Shown here: positions 1 to 8,308 of the stretch, piece by piece
Layout: each line of letters begins with the position of its first letter
Position numbering within the stretch: position 1 is the stretch's first letter
From: Flavobacteriaceae bacterium
Lineage (GTDB): Bacteria; Bacteroidota; Bacteroidia; Flavobacteriales; Flavobacteriaceae
Length of the DNA: 64,000 nucleotides
Assembly (NCBI GenBank): GCA_027082925.1
Contig: JALWTD010000010.1
Coordinates: 1 to 64,000 of the forward strand
Reading direction: 5' to 3'
Notes under the pieces: generated by a model
Seen by the model: the letters and a program-made list of their open reading frames with translations, nothing else
Told to the model about the DNA's origin: nothing
The model's database searches: none
Program-made: the position numbers and the translations under genes

Positions 1-206
1 TTATTGCTATTAATAATCTTTTCATTATTAAACCTCTCAAACCATTTATCAAATTCTTCTATGTCATCATGTGCTAACCTAAAATGCTCAAGACAATATT
101 GACCATCTATTCCAGCACCTGTCCAAATTTCTTCTGAATCAATGCCACAAAAATCACATTTATGTTTAGTTCTATCTTTTGATTTGTTCTTATTTTTTAT
201 TTTCAT
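1..206 (-). CDS. Hypothetical protein with CxxC/CxxH zinc-finger-like motif, truncated by window start
   Basis: Minus-strand reading frame from CAT at 204-206: MKIKNKNKSKDRTKHKCDFCGIDSEEIWTGAGIDGQYCLEHFRLAHDDIEEFDKWFERFNNEKIINSN..., open to the window edge; not in the ORF track. Confidence 0.6.
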   Translation of the reverse strand, partial: MKIKNKNKSKDRTKHKCDFCGIDSEEIWTGAGIDGQYCLEHFRLAHDDIEEFDKWFERFNNEKIINSN

Positions 207-597
207 TTTTCTTAAACCTATTTGAGAATGATAAAAAATTAGGATCTAGTTGTCCTTCTGCCCTAAAAATTTTATACATTAATGGATGCTTAAAGTATTC
301 TTCTTCTGTCATATTTCTAGTATATTTTAAATACTCTTTACGAGTCATTTGTCTGCCGTTCATAATATGACCATTAACTATTTTAGATCCTTTAAACATA
401 TTTCTATATTTAATTAATTCTTCAGGATGATCTTCCTTAATTACTGGTGCCACTTTATTATTGGAACATTCTTCACTATTTTTAATTTTTTCATTACATA
501 AAATAGATTTACTTTCATTTTTTTCTTCATTAAAAAACTCCGTTATAGGTTTACCTGTTATTTGTGCTAATTTTTTAGCTATCTCTAATTTATTCAT
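190..597 (-). CDS. Hypothetical protein
   Basis: 135-aa ORF in a minus-strand operon, overlaps neighbours by a few nt. Confidence 0.7.
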   Translation of the reverse strand: MNKLEIAKKLAQITGKPITEFFNEEKNESKSILCNEKIKNSEECSNNKVAPVIKEDHPEELIKYRNMFKGSKIVNGHIMNGRQMTRKEYLKYTRNMTEEEYFKHPLMYKIFRAEGQLDPNFLSFSNRFKKNENKK

Positions 598-1270
598 ATC
601 TATCTCCTTTACTTAAGTTATCTTTAGCCCATAGTGGTTGTAAGTTATTATAATTACAGGCTTTTAATAATTCTTCTCTATTTTCTAAATTAAAACTAGA
701 TAAAGGCTTAATATGATCTATATGCCATTCTCCATAATTATCCCAGGACATGCCTTCTGTAAATTTAGATTCTAAATGCTTTTTAAGTTCTTCTATAGAA
801 CAACCTAAGTCTTTTACAGCTGAACCTGTTTTTTGGTTGTTTTTGATAGCTTTTCTTAGTCTAGATCTAAGGTTATCAGCTAATTGATTGTTTTTGTTTT
901 TTAAATAATTGTGCATATATTTTTTTCTATAACCAGTATTTTTATTATAATGTCTTATTCTTGCGTTTTTACAATCATTACAGTCCGACCTATATCCATT
1001 CCAACTTTTAATTTCTAAAGAAAATTCAATTTTATTTTTAATTTTTTTACATTTAGAACATTCAATTTTATCATTATTAAATAATGATATTTTTCTTTGT
1101 TGCTTTTTATTATGTAAAATAACTTCTAATTTTGAATTTCGCCTATTTTTTTCAATACTTTTTATACATTCTTTACATTGTGTTTTATATCCATTTTTTG
1201 TCTTATAGAAGCAATCAATAGGTAAATTATTATTGCACTTAGTGCACACTCTATTCATCATTTTTTTCAC
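590..1270 (-). CDS. HNH homing endonuclease (free-standing)
   Basis: N-terminal Cys pairs (CTKCNN, CKECIK), C-terminal [16 protein letters not shown]...[19 protein letters not shown]. Confidence 0.9.
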   Translation of the reverse strand: MKKMMNRVCTKCNNNLPIDCFYKTKNGYKTQCKECIKSIEKNRRNSKLEVILHNKKQQRKISLFNNDKIECSKCKKIKNKIEFSLEIKSWNGYRSDCNDCKNARIRHYNKNTGYRKKYMHNYLKNKNNQLADNLRSRLRKAIKNNQKTGSAVKDLGCSIEELKKHLESKFTEGMSWDNYGEWHIDHIKPLSSFNLENREELLKACNYNNLQPLWAKDNLSKGDRYE

Positions 1271-2261
1271 CTATACCTGCTGTGCTTAATAAGTCATTAA
1301 TTTTACCCTGTTGTATTTTAGCCATATGTTCTGCTGTTATTGGAACATATCTACCTTTATCAAAAGCACATTCTATTTTCATACCTTGATAACCGAATCT
1401 GTCTTTCTTGATATGAAAAGCAGTTGTTTTAGTTTCAAAATCAGGAATGATTTCGATGCAAACAGTTGCTGCCTCGTAGACACTTGGACAATCTTTTATT
1501 CTGCTATCGAGCTCAGTATTATTTCTTTTACCCATTGAGTGAAGCTGCGCAAACATAACAACGGGTATATTCGATTCCCTAATGTATCTCCCTATCCACA
1601 TTCTAAGGTCAGTTAATGTATCAAATGGTTTTTTATTTGGGTATTTAACTGACTTTTGTGCTTGTTGAAAATAATCAATCATTACAGCTGAATAATCAGC
1701 GCTCTTAACTGCTGTTAATATATTTTTAATACCCTCTATAGTAAACGTTAATCCATTTCTATAATTAACATCGATTACTTTAACATATTTGCATATATCT
1801 GGATATAATTTCATACATTGCTTTTGTTGTGATAGTGGCATCATACCCTTTTTGTAATCATTAAAATTATATCCAATCTCTAAACATGCAATTCTATAAA
1901 TAACATCTTGCTGAGGCTCTTCGTTTGATATAACTAGTGTTTTTTTACCCTCTTTATATAAAGCATAAGATATATTTGCTGCTATTGTAGATTTACCATT
2001 ACCAGAATATCCACACATTAAATATAAATTTTCTCTAGTAAATGGAACCACTGCTGTTAGTGCTTCATTGACAAAAGTTATTTTTTGATTAAGCATGTTA
2101 TTGTATGATTTAACTGATTCATACATTTCTTTTATTGATTCTTTATTTCCAAATGAGTTAACATCATCTAATGAAACATTAAGATTAATAGTTTCAGTAT
2201 CTTGTTGTTTACTCGGTGGATTTAATGCGGCTGCAATTTGATCAGGTGTTAATTTACTCAT
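1251..2261 (-). CDS. Replicative helicase / RecA-fold ATPase (DnaB-like)
   Basis: Walker A GYSGNGKSTIA, VISNEEPQQDVIYRIACLEIG, Walker B-like SAVMIDYFQQ. Confidence 0.85.
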   Translation of the reverse strand: MSKLTPDQIAAALNPPSKQQDTETINLNVSLDDVNSFGNKESIKEMYESVKSYNNMLNQKITFVNEALTAVVPFTRENLYLMCGYSGNGKSTIAANISYALYKEGKKTLVISNEEPQQDVIYRIACLEIGYNFNDYKKGMMPLSQQKQCMKLYPDICKYVKVIDVNYRNGLTFTIEGIKNILTAVKSADYSAVMIDYFQQAQKSVKYPNKKPFDTLTDLRMWIGRYIRESNIPVVMFAQLHSMGKRNNTELDSRIKDCPSVYEAATVCIEIIPDFETKTTAFHIKKDRFGYQGMKIECAFDKGRYVPITAEHMAKIQQGKINDLLSTAGIGEKNDE

Positions 2262-2800
2262 TATAATTCTCCTAGATCAATGTCAACATCAATTGCATCT
2301 AAATCAATATCTGGAACAACAGTTTTTGTTTCATCTATATCTTTATTTGCCGCTTTTTCTTTTTCTCTAACAATGGCTTCCCAATCTATTGTTGGAATTG
2401 AATCTAAATATTGTCTTTGTTTAACTCTTTCAACTTTAGATTGTCCACCTATTTTTTTATTAGTTGCTCCATCTATACCTTCAATCTCATAAAATGCAAA
2501 AAATACACGTTTAGCAGTATCTGATATAAGTTTTTTCCAAGATTTAGAAAAATTCTCATAATTTTCAGTTCCAGGATATTTTTTCATTTTTCTATATGTA
2601 TTTTTTATAACATACTCTGTTGGATAATGAGCTTCATATGCTTTTTCTAAAAATGGTAAAGCTACATTCATTTTAATTTTAGCTCTATACATAGCATCAA
2701 ATAATAATTCAAAATTACCTTCTATTTGATCTCGTGATTTATCCATTTCAGCTAATTCAGCTTTCCATTTCATAAAGATAAGCTCTGCTTTACTTGGCAT
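2261..2800 (-). CDS. Hypothetical protein, acidic C-terminus
   Basis: 179-aa ORF, start/stop overlap with helicase gene. Confidence 0.7.
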   Translation of the reverse strand: MPSKAELIFMKWKAELAEMDKSRDQIEGNFELLFDAMYRAKIKMNVALPFLEKAYEAHYPTEYVIKNTYRKMKKYPGTENYENFSKSWKKLISDTAKRVFFAFYEIEGIDGATNKKIGGQSKVERVKQRQYLDSIPTIDWEAIVREKEKAANKDIDETKTVVPDIDLDAIDVDIDLGEL

Positions 2801-2975
2801 TACTCACCTCCAAAGTTTCAACTTTTTTAGTTTTTAAATTGGTGATTAATATTTTAGCTGAATGATTTATCTTATCGATAAATAATAATTTGATTTCGTA
2901 TTCACCATTGATATTGAAAGGTTTAGACTTCCCTAACCAATAATAAATAGAATCTTTGAGATTCTTTTCTTTCAT
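2790..2975 (-). CDS. Hypothetical protein
   Basis: 61-aa ORF with strong RBS (aggagga in revcomp) upstream. Confidence 0.65.
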   Translation of the reverse strand: MKEKNLKDSIYYWLGKSKPFNINGEYEIKLLFIDKINHSAKILITNLKTKKVETLEVSNAK

Positions 2976-3009
2976 TTCTCCTCCTAAAAAACGTTTGTAT
3001 ATTCAAATT

Positions 3010-3024
3010 CATATATAAATTATA
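3010..3024 (-). promoter_or_regulatory. Phage-type promoter TATAAT-N6-ATG (minus strand)
   Basis: Revcomp reads cgTATAATttatatATGaatttg, directly upstream of the minus-strand operon. Confidence 0.55.
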
Positions 3025-3050
3025 CGAATTAAATTTATAATACTTATGCG

Positions 3051-3065
3051 TATAATATGCTAATG
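3051..3065 (+). promoter_or_regulatory. Promoter TATAAT-N6-ATG; predicted leaderless start of helicase gene at 3063
   Basis: gcgTATAATatgctaATGaaagcc. Confidence 0.6.
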
Positions 3066-4445
3066 AAAGCCATTATAACAAACAAATTCACTTTAATTCA
3101 AAATCCGTCTGAAAACGTTATACATCAATTGAAAATGATGATGTCTTATACTGACAAACAGAAAGAGTATCAACTAAAGCGAATGAAGCGTAATCCATTT
3201 CAGAAAAATTCAGGTTATATAAAAAAGTTAGAAAAAGAAGTAAATTGTAGTCTTCTTAAGGTTATAGCCGGAGGTCACGTCACTTTTAATTCAGGTTTAT
3301 CTTATCAAATTGAGAATAGTGGTTTTCAAATTGATGACAGAAGATGTGAAACTGGAGTGACAATTGCAATGCCGTGGAAGAAAAAGCCATTTGACTTAAG
3401 ACCTTATCAAGATGAGGCTGTTACTGCAGCTATGAATAAGTGGCGTGGAGTTATTAATATGGCTACAGGATTGGGTAAGACGCTTGTTGCTACGCATTTA
3501 GTAAAGAAATTAAGAAAGAAAACACTAATAGTTGTTCCATCTGAATCTATAGCTAAACAATTCTATAATGAATTATCTAATGCTTTTGGAGAAAATAGAA
3601 TCGGATATTATGGTGGTGGAAAAAAGAAAATAAATGATATAACAGTAGGTATAGCTGCTTCTATAATAAGAAATATACCTGAATTTAAAAAAGCAGAATT
3701 AGGCGTAATTATCTTTGATGAAACGCACCATATTGCTGCTTCTACTTTTTATGAAATAGCTGTTGGATTAGGTGATGTTGGTCGAATATATGGTCTTACA
3801 GCTACCGATTATAGATCTGATGGAAAAGATATATTAATAAATGCTGGATGTGGACCTGTTATAGTTAAAAAAGATGTTAAATGGGGGATAGAGCATGGAT
3901 TTTTAGCTAAACCTAAATTTGAAATTAAAGAGGTAAATACTTTAGGTAAAGAATATTCTAGAGATAAATTAAAAAATTATAAAGCTCATGTACTTAATGA
4001 TGATACAATGAAAAAGCAAATACATGATGATATTAAATTTTATATGGATCAAGGTAAATCTGTTTTATGTTTAGTTGGTGAAGTTGCTCATGGAGCAGAA
4101 TTATCAAAACAACTTGGAATACCTTTTGCACAAGGAAAAGATAAAAAATCTCAAAAATATGTTGATGATCTAAATTCAGGTAAAGTTAAGGGACTTATTG
4201 GAACTGGAGGAAAAATTGGGGAAGGCTCAGACACCAAGCGGGTTGATGTTCTTATACTTGCTAACTTTGTTGCGTCTAAAGGTCCTGTCATTCAAGCAGT
4301 TGGAAGAGGTCTTAGAATCTATGGGAATAAGACTGAGTGTATCATCAAGGACTACATACCAAAGGGTTCGAGTATGTTGTCCCGTCACGCAAACAATAGA
4401 ATTAATTTTTATAAAGAGATAACTAATGATGTCAAAATTATTTAA
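3063..4445 (+). CDS. DEAD/DEAH superfamily 2 helicase (UvsW-like)
   Basis: GLGKTLVATHL, VIIFDETHH, GLTATD, QAVGRGLR; track start 3057 moved to 3063 on the promoter-spacing argument. Confidence 0.88.
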   Translation: MKAIITNKFTLIQNPSENVIHQLKMMMSYTDKQKEYQLKRMKRNPFQKNSGYIKKLEKEVNCSLLKVIAGGHVTFNSGLSYQIENSGFQIDDRRCETGVTIAMPWKKKPFDLRPYQDEAVTAAMNKWRGVINMATGLGKTLVATHLVKKLRKKTLIVVPSESIAKQFYNELSNAFGENRIGYYGGGKKKINDITVGIAASIIRNIPEFKKAELGVIIFDETHHIAASTFYEIAVGLGDVGRIYGLTATDYRSDGKDILINAGCGPVIVKKDVKWGIEHGFLAKPKFEIKEVNTLGKEYSRDKLKNYKAHVLNDDTMKKQIHDDIKFYMDQGKSVLCLVGEVAHGAELSKQLGIPFAQGKDKKSQKYVDDLNSGKVKGLIGTGGKIGEGSDTKRVDVLILANFVASKGPVIQAVGRGLRIYGNKTECIIKDYIPKGSSMLSRHANNRINFYKEITNDVKII

Positions 4446-4767
4446 AGTATTAAAATTGATAAGTGTTGTGGCAGTGTCTACTGCAGTATGCTATTATGGA
4501 ATGCTATATTTAGGTTGGATACAATTTTTTGGATGGTTATACTCTGGAGCATTCGCTTTATCTGCTCTACCTCAGGCTGTTAGATCATATAAAGAAGGGC
4601 ATTCAAGTGGAGTAGCTGATGGAACTTTGGTATTGTGGTTTATAGGCGAAATAGCTGGATTAGTATATGGCATAGGGTTAATGCAATTTCCTATAATACT
4701 AAATTGCTTAATTAATACTATATTTGTAGGAGTTATAGTTTGGTATAGAATAAAGCCTCGAAAGTGA
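4426..4767 (+). CDS. Small membrane protein with PQ-loop / SemiSWEET-like motif
   Basis: FGWLYSGAFALSALPQAVRSYKEGHSSGVADGTLVLWFIGEIAGLVYGI with about 3 TM segments. Confidence 0.7.
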   Translation: MMSKLFKVLKLISVVAVSTAVCYYGMLYLGWIQFFGWLYSGAFALSALPQAVRSYKEGHSSGVADGTLVLWFIGEIAGLVYGIGLMQFPIILNCLINTIFVGVIVWYRIKPRK

Positions 4768-4782
4768 TATAATATAACTATA
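4768..4782 (+). promoter_or_regulatory. Promoter TATAAT-N6-ATA
   Basis: gaTATAATataactATAggag upstream of the M15 peptidase gene. Confidence 0.55.
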
Positions 4783-4792
4783 GGAGATTATT

Positions 4793-5263
4793 ATGTCAAA
4801 TATCAAAACATTTAAAAAGGGCGATAGAACTAAACTTTCAACTAATTTTTCTGCAAATGAGTTTGATTGTAAATGTGATCACTGTACAGAAACCTTGATT
4901 GATCTAGATCATGTAGTTAAATTACAACAACTTAGAGAAGATCTTAATGCTTCTATACGTATTAATTCTGGATATAGATGTCCAGCCCATAATGCTGCAA
5001 TCGGTGGAGCTAAAAACTCACAGCACAAACTTGGTACTGCTACTGATATTGTTGTTTCAGGTCTAACTCCAGATGAAGTAGCTGATGCTTGTGAGCACTT
5101 TAATGGACTTGGTAGATATAATACATTTACTCACGTTGATTCGCGAAAATCTAATAAAGCACGCTGGGATAATAGGACAATTAAAGAATTGCTTCCAAAT
5201 GGTCCAACTGAGGAAGATATAAGCATTACATTAGAGGATTTAGAAAGAGATCTGGGTCTTTAA
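4793..5263 (+). CDS. Endolysin, peptidase M15 (D-Ala-D-Ala carboxypeptidase family)
   Basis: INSGYRCPAHNAAIGGAKNSQHKLGTATDIVV...FTHVDSR. Confidence 0.85.
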   Translation: MSNIKTFKKGDRTKLSTNFSANEFDCKCDHCTETLIDLDHVVKLQQLREDLNASIRINSGYRCPAHNAAIGGAKNSQHKLGTATDIVVSGLTPDEVADACEHFNGLGRYNTFTHVDSRKSNKARWDNRTIKELLPNGPTEEDISITLEDLERDLGL

Positions 5264-5517
5264 TGAGTAATTTTACTTTACCAGATTTTGAAATAGGAAT
5301 GGTTGTTGTTACTCCTTCAAAAGATGTTCCACTTTTAACAGAAGATAAATATTATATAATAGAAGATATAACAGAAGATCATTTAGGAGTTAGGAATGAC
5401 TCTGACGACTTAAAATACTATAGTTCTCATATATTTATTGAAGCAAATGTTTACTATAATATGATTTTGTGGCTTTCAATGCTAAGACTTTTTGAAATCA
5501 ACCCTAAATCCTTATAA
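5263..5517 (+). CDS. Hypothetical protein
   Basis: 84-aa ORF, start overlaps previous stop. Confidence 0.65.
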   Translation: MSNFTLPDFEIGMVVVTPSKDVPLLTEDKYYIIEDITEDHLGVRNDSDDLKYYSSHIFIEANVYYNMILWLSMLRLFEINPKSL

Positions 5518-5661
5518 TTGTTTTAAAAATCAAAATAACTTAAATTATTTTTCACAAATTCACTTCTTTTCTTGCCAACAACGGTATAATAGGTACTGTA
5601 CCGTACTAGAACTATACTATTACTCTTCCTAACTATAAAACATCAAAAATCTTTTCCTATG

Positions 5662-5676
5662 TATAATCCAATTATG
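5662..5676 (+). promoter_or_regulatory. Promoter TATAAT-N6-ATG; predicted leaderless start at 5674
   Basis: cctatgTATAATccaattATGgaaata. Confidence 0.5.
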
Positions 5677-5880
5677 GAAATAACACATGAAGAATTTGAT
5701 ATATATAGGGAACTACTATTGTTCTTTATTAAATTAAGGCTTCCCTATCCTAAATATGCATTAAATGTACGATTAATATCTAAGGAGCATATTAGAATAA
5801 TAGGTCAAATAATGCCAATACAATTAAATAACGATATATATAAATATTATATTTTAGGAGGAAAATATGGACAAATTTAA
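5674..5880 (+). CDS. Hypothetical protein
   Basis: ORF MEITHEEFDIYRELLLFF...; track start 5659 lies upstream of/within the -10 element. Confidence 0.6.
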   Translation: MEITHEEFDIYRELLLFFIKLRLPYPKYALNVRLISKEHIRIIGQIMPIQLNNDIYKYYILGGKYGQI

Positions 5881-6307
5881 AATTGAAGTAGAAGTATTAG
5901 AAGATGGAAAGTTGCCATGTAAAGCACATAAAACAGATGCGGGATTCGATCTATTTGCTACACGTGATGTATATGCAGCTCATGGCGTTATAAATAAAAT
6001 TCCATTAAATATTAAAATGAAATTGCCAGAGGGCACATATGCTCAAATTACATCTAAATCAGGTCTTGGAAGTAAAGGGCTTTTGGTTTATGCTGGTATT
6101 ATTGATGAATCATATAGAGGAATTCCACACGTAGTATGCACTAATCTTCGAGATAATGGGGAAGTACTGTTAATTAAAAAAGGTCAAAAGTTAGCACAAT
6201 TAATAATGCATAGTTATGATTCTCGTTATTACATGGTTCAAGTTGAAAGTGTTTCTGAAGATACAGAGCGAGGCACTGGTGGATTTGGTTCATCAGGGGA
6301 ATTTTAA
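5867..6307 (+). CDS. dut: dUTPase
   Basis: CKAHKTDAGFDLFA, SKSGLGSKGLLVYAGIIDESYRG, C-terminal RGTGGFGSSG. Confidence 0.95.
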   Translation: MDKFKIEVEVLEDGKLPCKAHKTDAGFDLFATRDVYAAHGVINKIPLNIKMKLPEGTYAQITSKSGLGSKGLLVYAGIIDESYRGIPHVVCTNLRDNGEVLLIKKGQKLAQLIMHSYDSRYYMVQVESVSEDTERGTGGFGSSGEF

Positions 6308-6309
6308 TT

Positions 6310-6792
6310 ATGTCAGTGTGCATATACAATATGGATTTAAATAGCATAATTAAGATACTTCAAGAAGAATTTAATAGGGTAGATTTAAATCTTGAAAAGA
6401 CTAACATAGAAATGATGGAAATGGCTGGATGGATGAGTTTTACGTCTCCACTAAAGCGACCAACATATAAATTGATTATTAAGTTTGAATGTTCAGAAGA
6501 TGAATTTAAATATATTAGACCATTTGTTAGATATATGAAATATACGCAAGTGCCAGTTGAAAATCATGCAATATTTGATAAACGAAAATTTTGGAACCAC
6601 GATACAGCCACTGTATATGAAACTTATGTAGTATGTGAATGTACGATAGAGCTTCAAATCGATGGAGATAATTTTATGGATTTTATTCATTCTTTTAGAA
6701 AAGAACTTCAACCACTTTATGAGGCTGCAGAATCACGTAAATTTGATGAAGAAGTAGAAAGGATGCTTAAAGAAGATGAGTATAATAACTAA
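6310..6792 (+). CDS. Hypothetical protein
   Basis: 160-aa ORF. Confidence 0.7.
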   Translation: MSVCIYNMDLNSIIKILQEEFNRVDLNLEKTNIEMMEMAGWMSFTSPLKRPTYKLIIKFECSEDEFKYIRPFVRYMKYTQVPVENHAIFDKRKFWNHDTATVYETYVVCECTIELQIDGDNFMDFIHSFRKELQPLYEAAESRKFDEEVERMLKEDEYNN

Positions 6793-6795
6793 ATG
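6781..6795 (+). promoter_or_regulatory. Promoter TATAAT-N6-ATG; predicted leaderless start at 6793
   Basis: gagTATAATaactaaATGgatata, overlapping the 3' end of the previous ORF. Confidence 0.5.
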
Positions 6796-7488
6796 GATAT
6801 AAAGAATTTATTTGCAACAAATATTAGAATAGGAAACTTAGATCCGTTAGATGAAAATTCTATATGGCCAAATAATATAGAGGTCACTATCTGTCGAATT
6901 CCAATTCGTAAGAGAGATGGTTATTCAGTAGATAAGATAAAAAAACTAGCAAATAAATTAAAAGCAAATACTGTAAAAAATGGTATAGTCTTTTTACTTT
7001 GTTATGCTCCAAACGAATGTAAGTCAAGACCTTTTGAAATAGCAAAGGCAATGACAGATGCAGGATTTAATCATATAGATAATATTATTATAAATAAATC
7101 TTGGCTACCTGGAAAAAGAAGTGAATCTAATTTAGTTAATTCTCATGAATATGCTTTGTACTTTTGTAATGGTAAGGTATGGAAATTAGATAGATTGCCA
7201 ATTAAAGAATATTTAGGATTAGAGGAAGAAGCAAGTTGTCCGGGTAATTCTTGGACTGTAGAAACAGGTTCTTTAGAAGAAGCCTATCCCCTAGATCTAG
7301 CTGAATTACTAATTCGCATGACAGATGCACTTCCAGGATCAATCATATTTGATCCTTATATGGGAACTTCTGCTTCACTGCAAGCATGCCTTAAATATGG
7401 CCATTCATTTTATGGGTTTGAAACTGATTCACGTAAATTAAATAAGTATAAAAAAATTATAAATAAATATCAAGATAAAGGGAATTAG
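6793..7488 (+). CDS. DNA methyltransferase-like protein (N6/N4-MTase fold), no recognisable DPPY motif
   Basis: SAM-binding-like FDPYMGTSASLQACLKYGHSFYGFETD at C-terminus. Confidence 0.7.
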   Translation: MDIKNLFATNIRIGNLDPLDENSIWPNNIEVTICRIPIRKRDGYSVDKIKKLANKLKANTVKNGIVFLLCYAPNECKSRPFEIAKAMTDAGFNHIDNIIINKSWLPGKRSESNLVNSHEYALYFCNGKVWKLDRLPIKEYLGLEEEASCPGNSWTVETGSLEEAYPLDLAELLIRMTDALPGSIIFDPYMGTSASLQACLKYGHSFYGFETDSRKLNKYKKIINKYQDKGN

Positions 7489-8285
7489 TGAGTAAAAAGT
7501 TAAAATTAGAAGAAGCACAAAAAAAATTAGATTTATTGTATCCAGGTAAATTTACACTTATTTCATATTCAGGGTATAAAGATAAATGTAAATTTAAATG
7601 GAATAGTACAGGCGAGATAGATTCTTATTGGTTTTTTAAATTTTTTTTACCGACTTTTAAAAGATTTGAGCCATCTAAAAGAAAATCTGAACACGCTAAA
7701 ATAAAATTATCTTTTAATGAAAGAAAAGAAAGAGTTAAAAAATATACTAATAATGCAAAATTGTTGGAGTTTGATGAAATTACACAAAAATGTAAAGTTG
7801 AATGGCCAAATGGTGAAATAAGTAATCATTCTTATTCTAGCCTACTCAGCACACGCTCAAGACTAGGACCTCCATCAACTAAAGAAGAGCGAACTAAAGC
7901 TACAATGATAAAAAGATATGGATTTGATCATCCATCAAAAGTACCATCTATTGCATTAAAGATAGCTAAAAAAATTAATAATTCTTCTATAAAGTATCAT
8001 TGGGAAACAAATGAGGAATTAGTTTGTCAGGGGAGTTATGAAGCTAAAACGGTTGATTATTTAAATAATAATAAAATAAAATACAAATGGCAATGTGAAA
8101 CTTTTATTTTGCCAAATAATTCTACATATAGACCAGATTTATATTTAATAGATGATGATATGTGGATAGAAATTAAGGGATATTTAAGACCAGATGCTAA
8201 AATAAAATGGGAACTTTTTACTAAAATTAAACCTAATAGTGAAATGTGGACAAAAGAAATTTTAAAATCAAAAAATATATTATAA
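7488..8285 (+). CDS. Vsr/PD-(D/E)xK-type homing endonuclease-like protein
   Basis: YGFDHPSKVPSIALK motif and YRPDLYLIDDDMWIEIKGYLRPDAKIKW nuclease core; GTG start. Confidence 0.7.
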   Translation: MSKKLKLEEAQKKLDLLYPGKFTLISYSGYKDKCKFKWNSTGEIDSYWFFKFFLPTFKRFEPSKRKSEHAKIKLSFNERKERVKKYTNNAKLLEFDEITQKCKVEWPNGEISNHSYSSLLSTRSRLGPPSTKEERTKATMIKRYGFDHPSKVPSIALKIAKKINNSSIKYHWETNEELVCQGSYEAKTVDYLNNNKIKYKWQCETFILPNNSTYRPDLYLIDDDMWIEIKGYLRPDAKIKWELFTKIKPNSEMWTKEILKSKNIL

Positions 8286-8308
8286 ATTTAAAAATATAGG
8301 AGAATTGC

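Noticed and set aside
4198-4422. 74-aa ORF overlapping the helicase in another frame (and 9672-9872, 11685-11915, 26201-26509, 35840-36103, 39442-39645)
   Set aside because: Entirely inside strongly supported genes in an alternate frame
5585-5606. ggtataataggtactgtaccgtac as a member of the promoter-initiator family with operator
   Set aside because: The -10 matches and ggtac-t-gtacc is palindromic, but N6 is followed by TGT and no gene starts nearby; kept only as a counterexample
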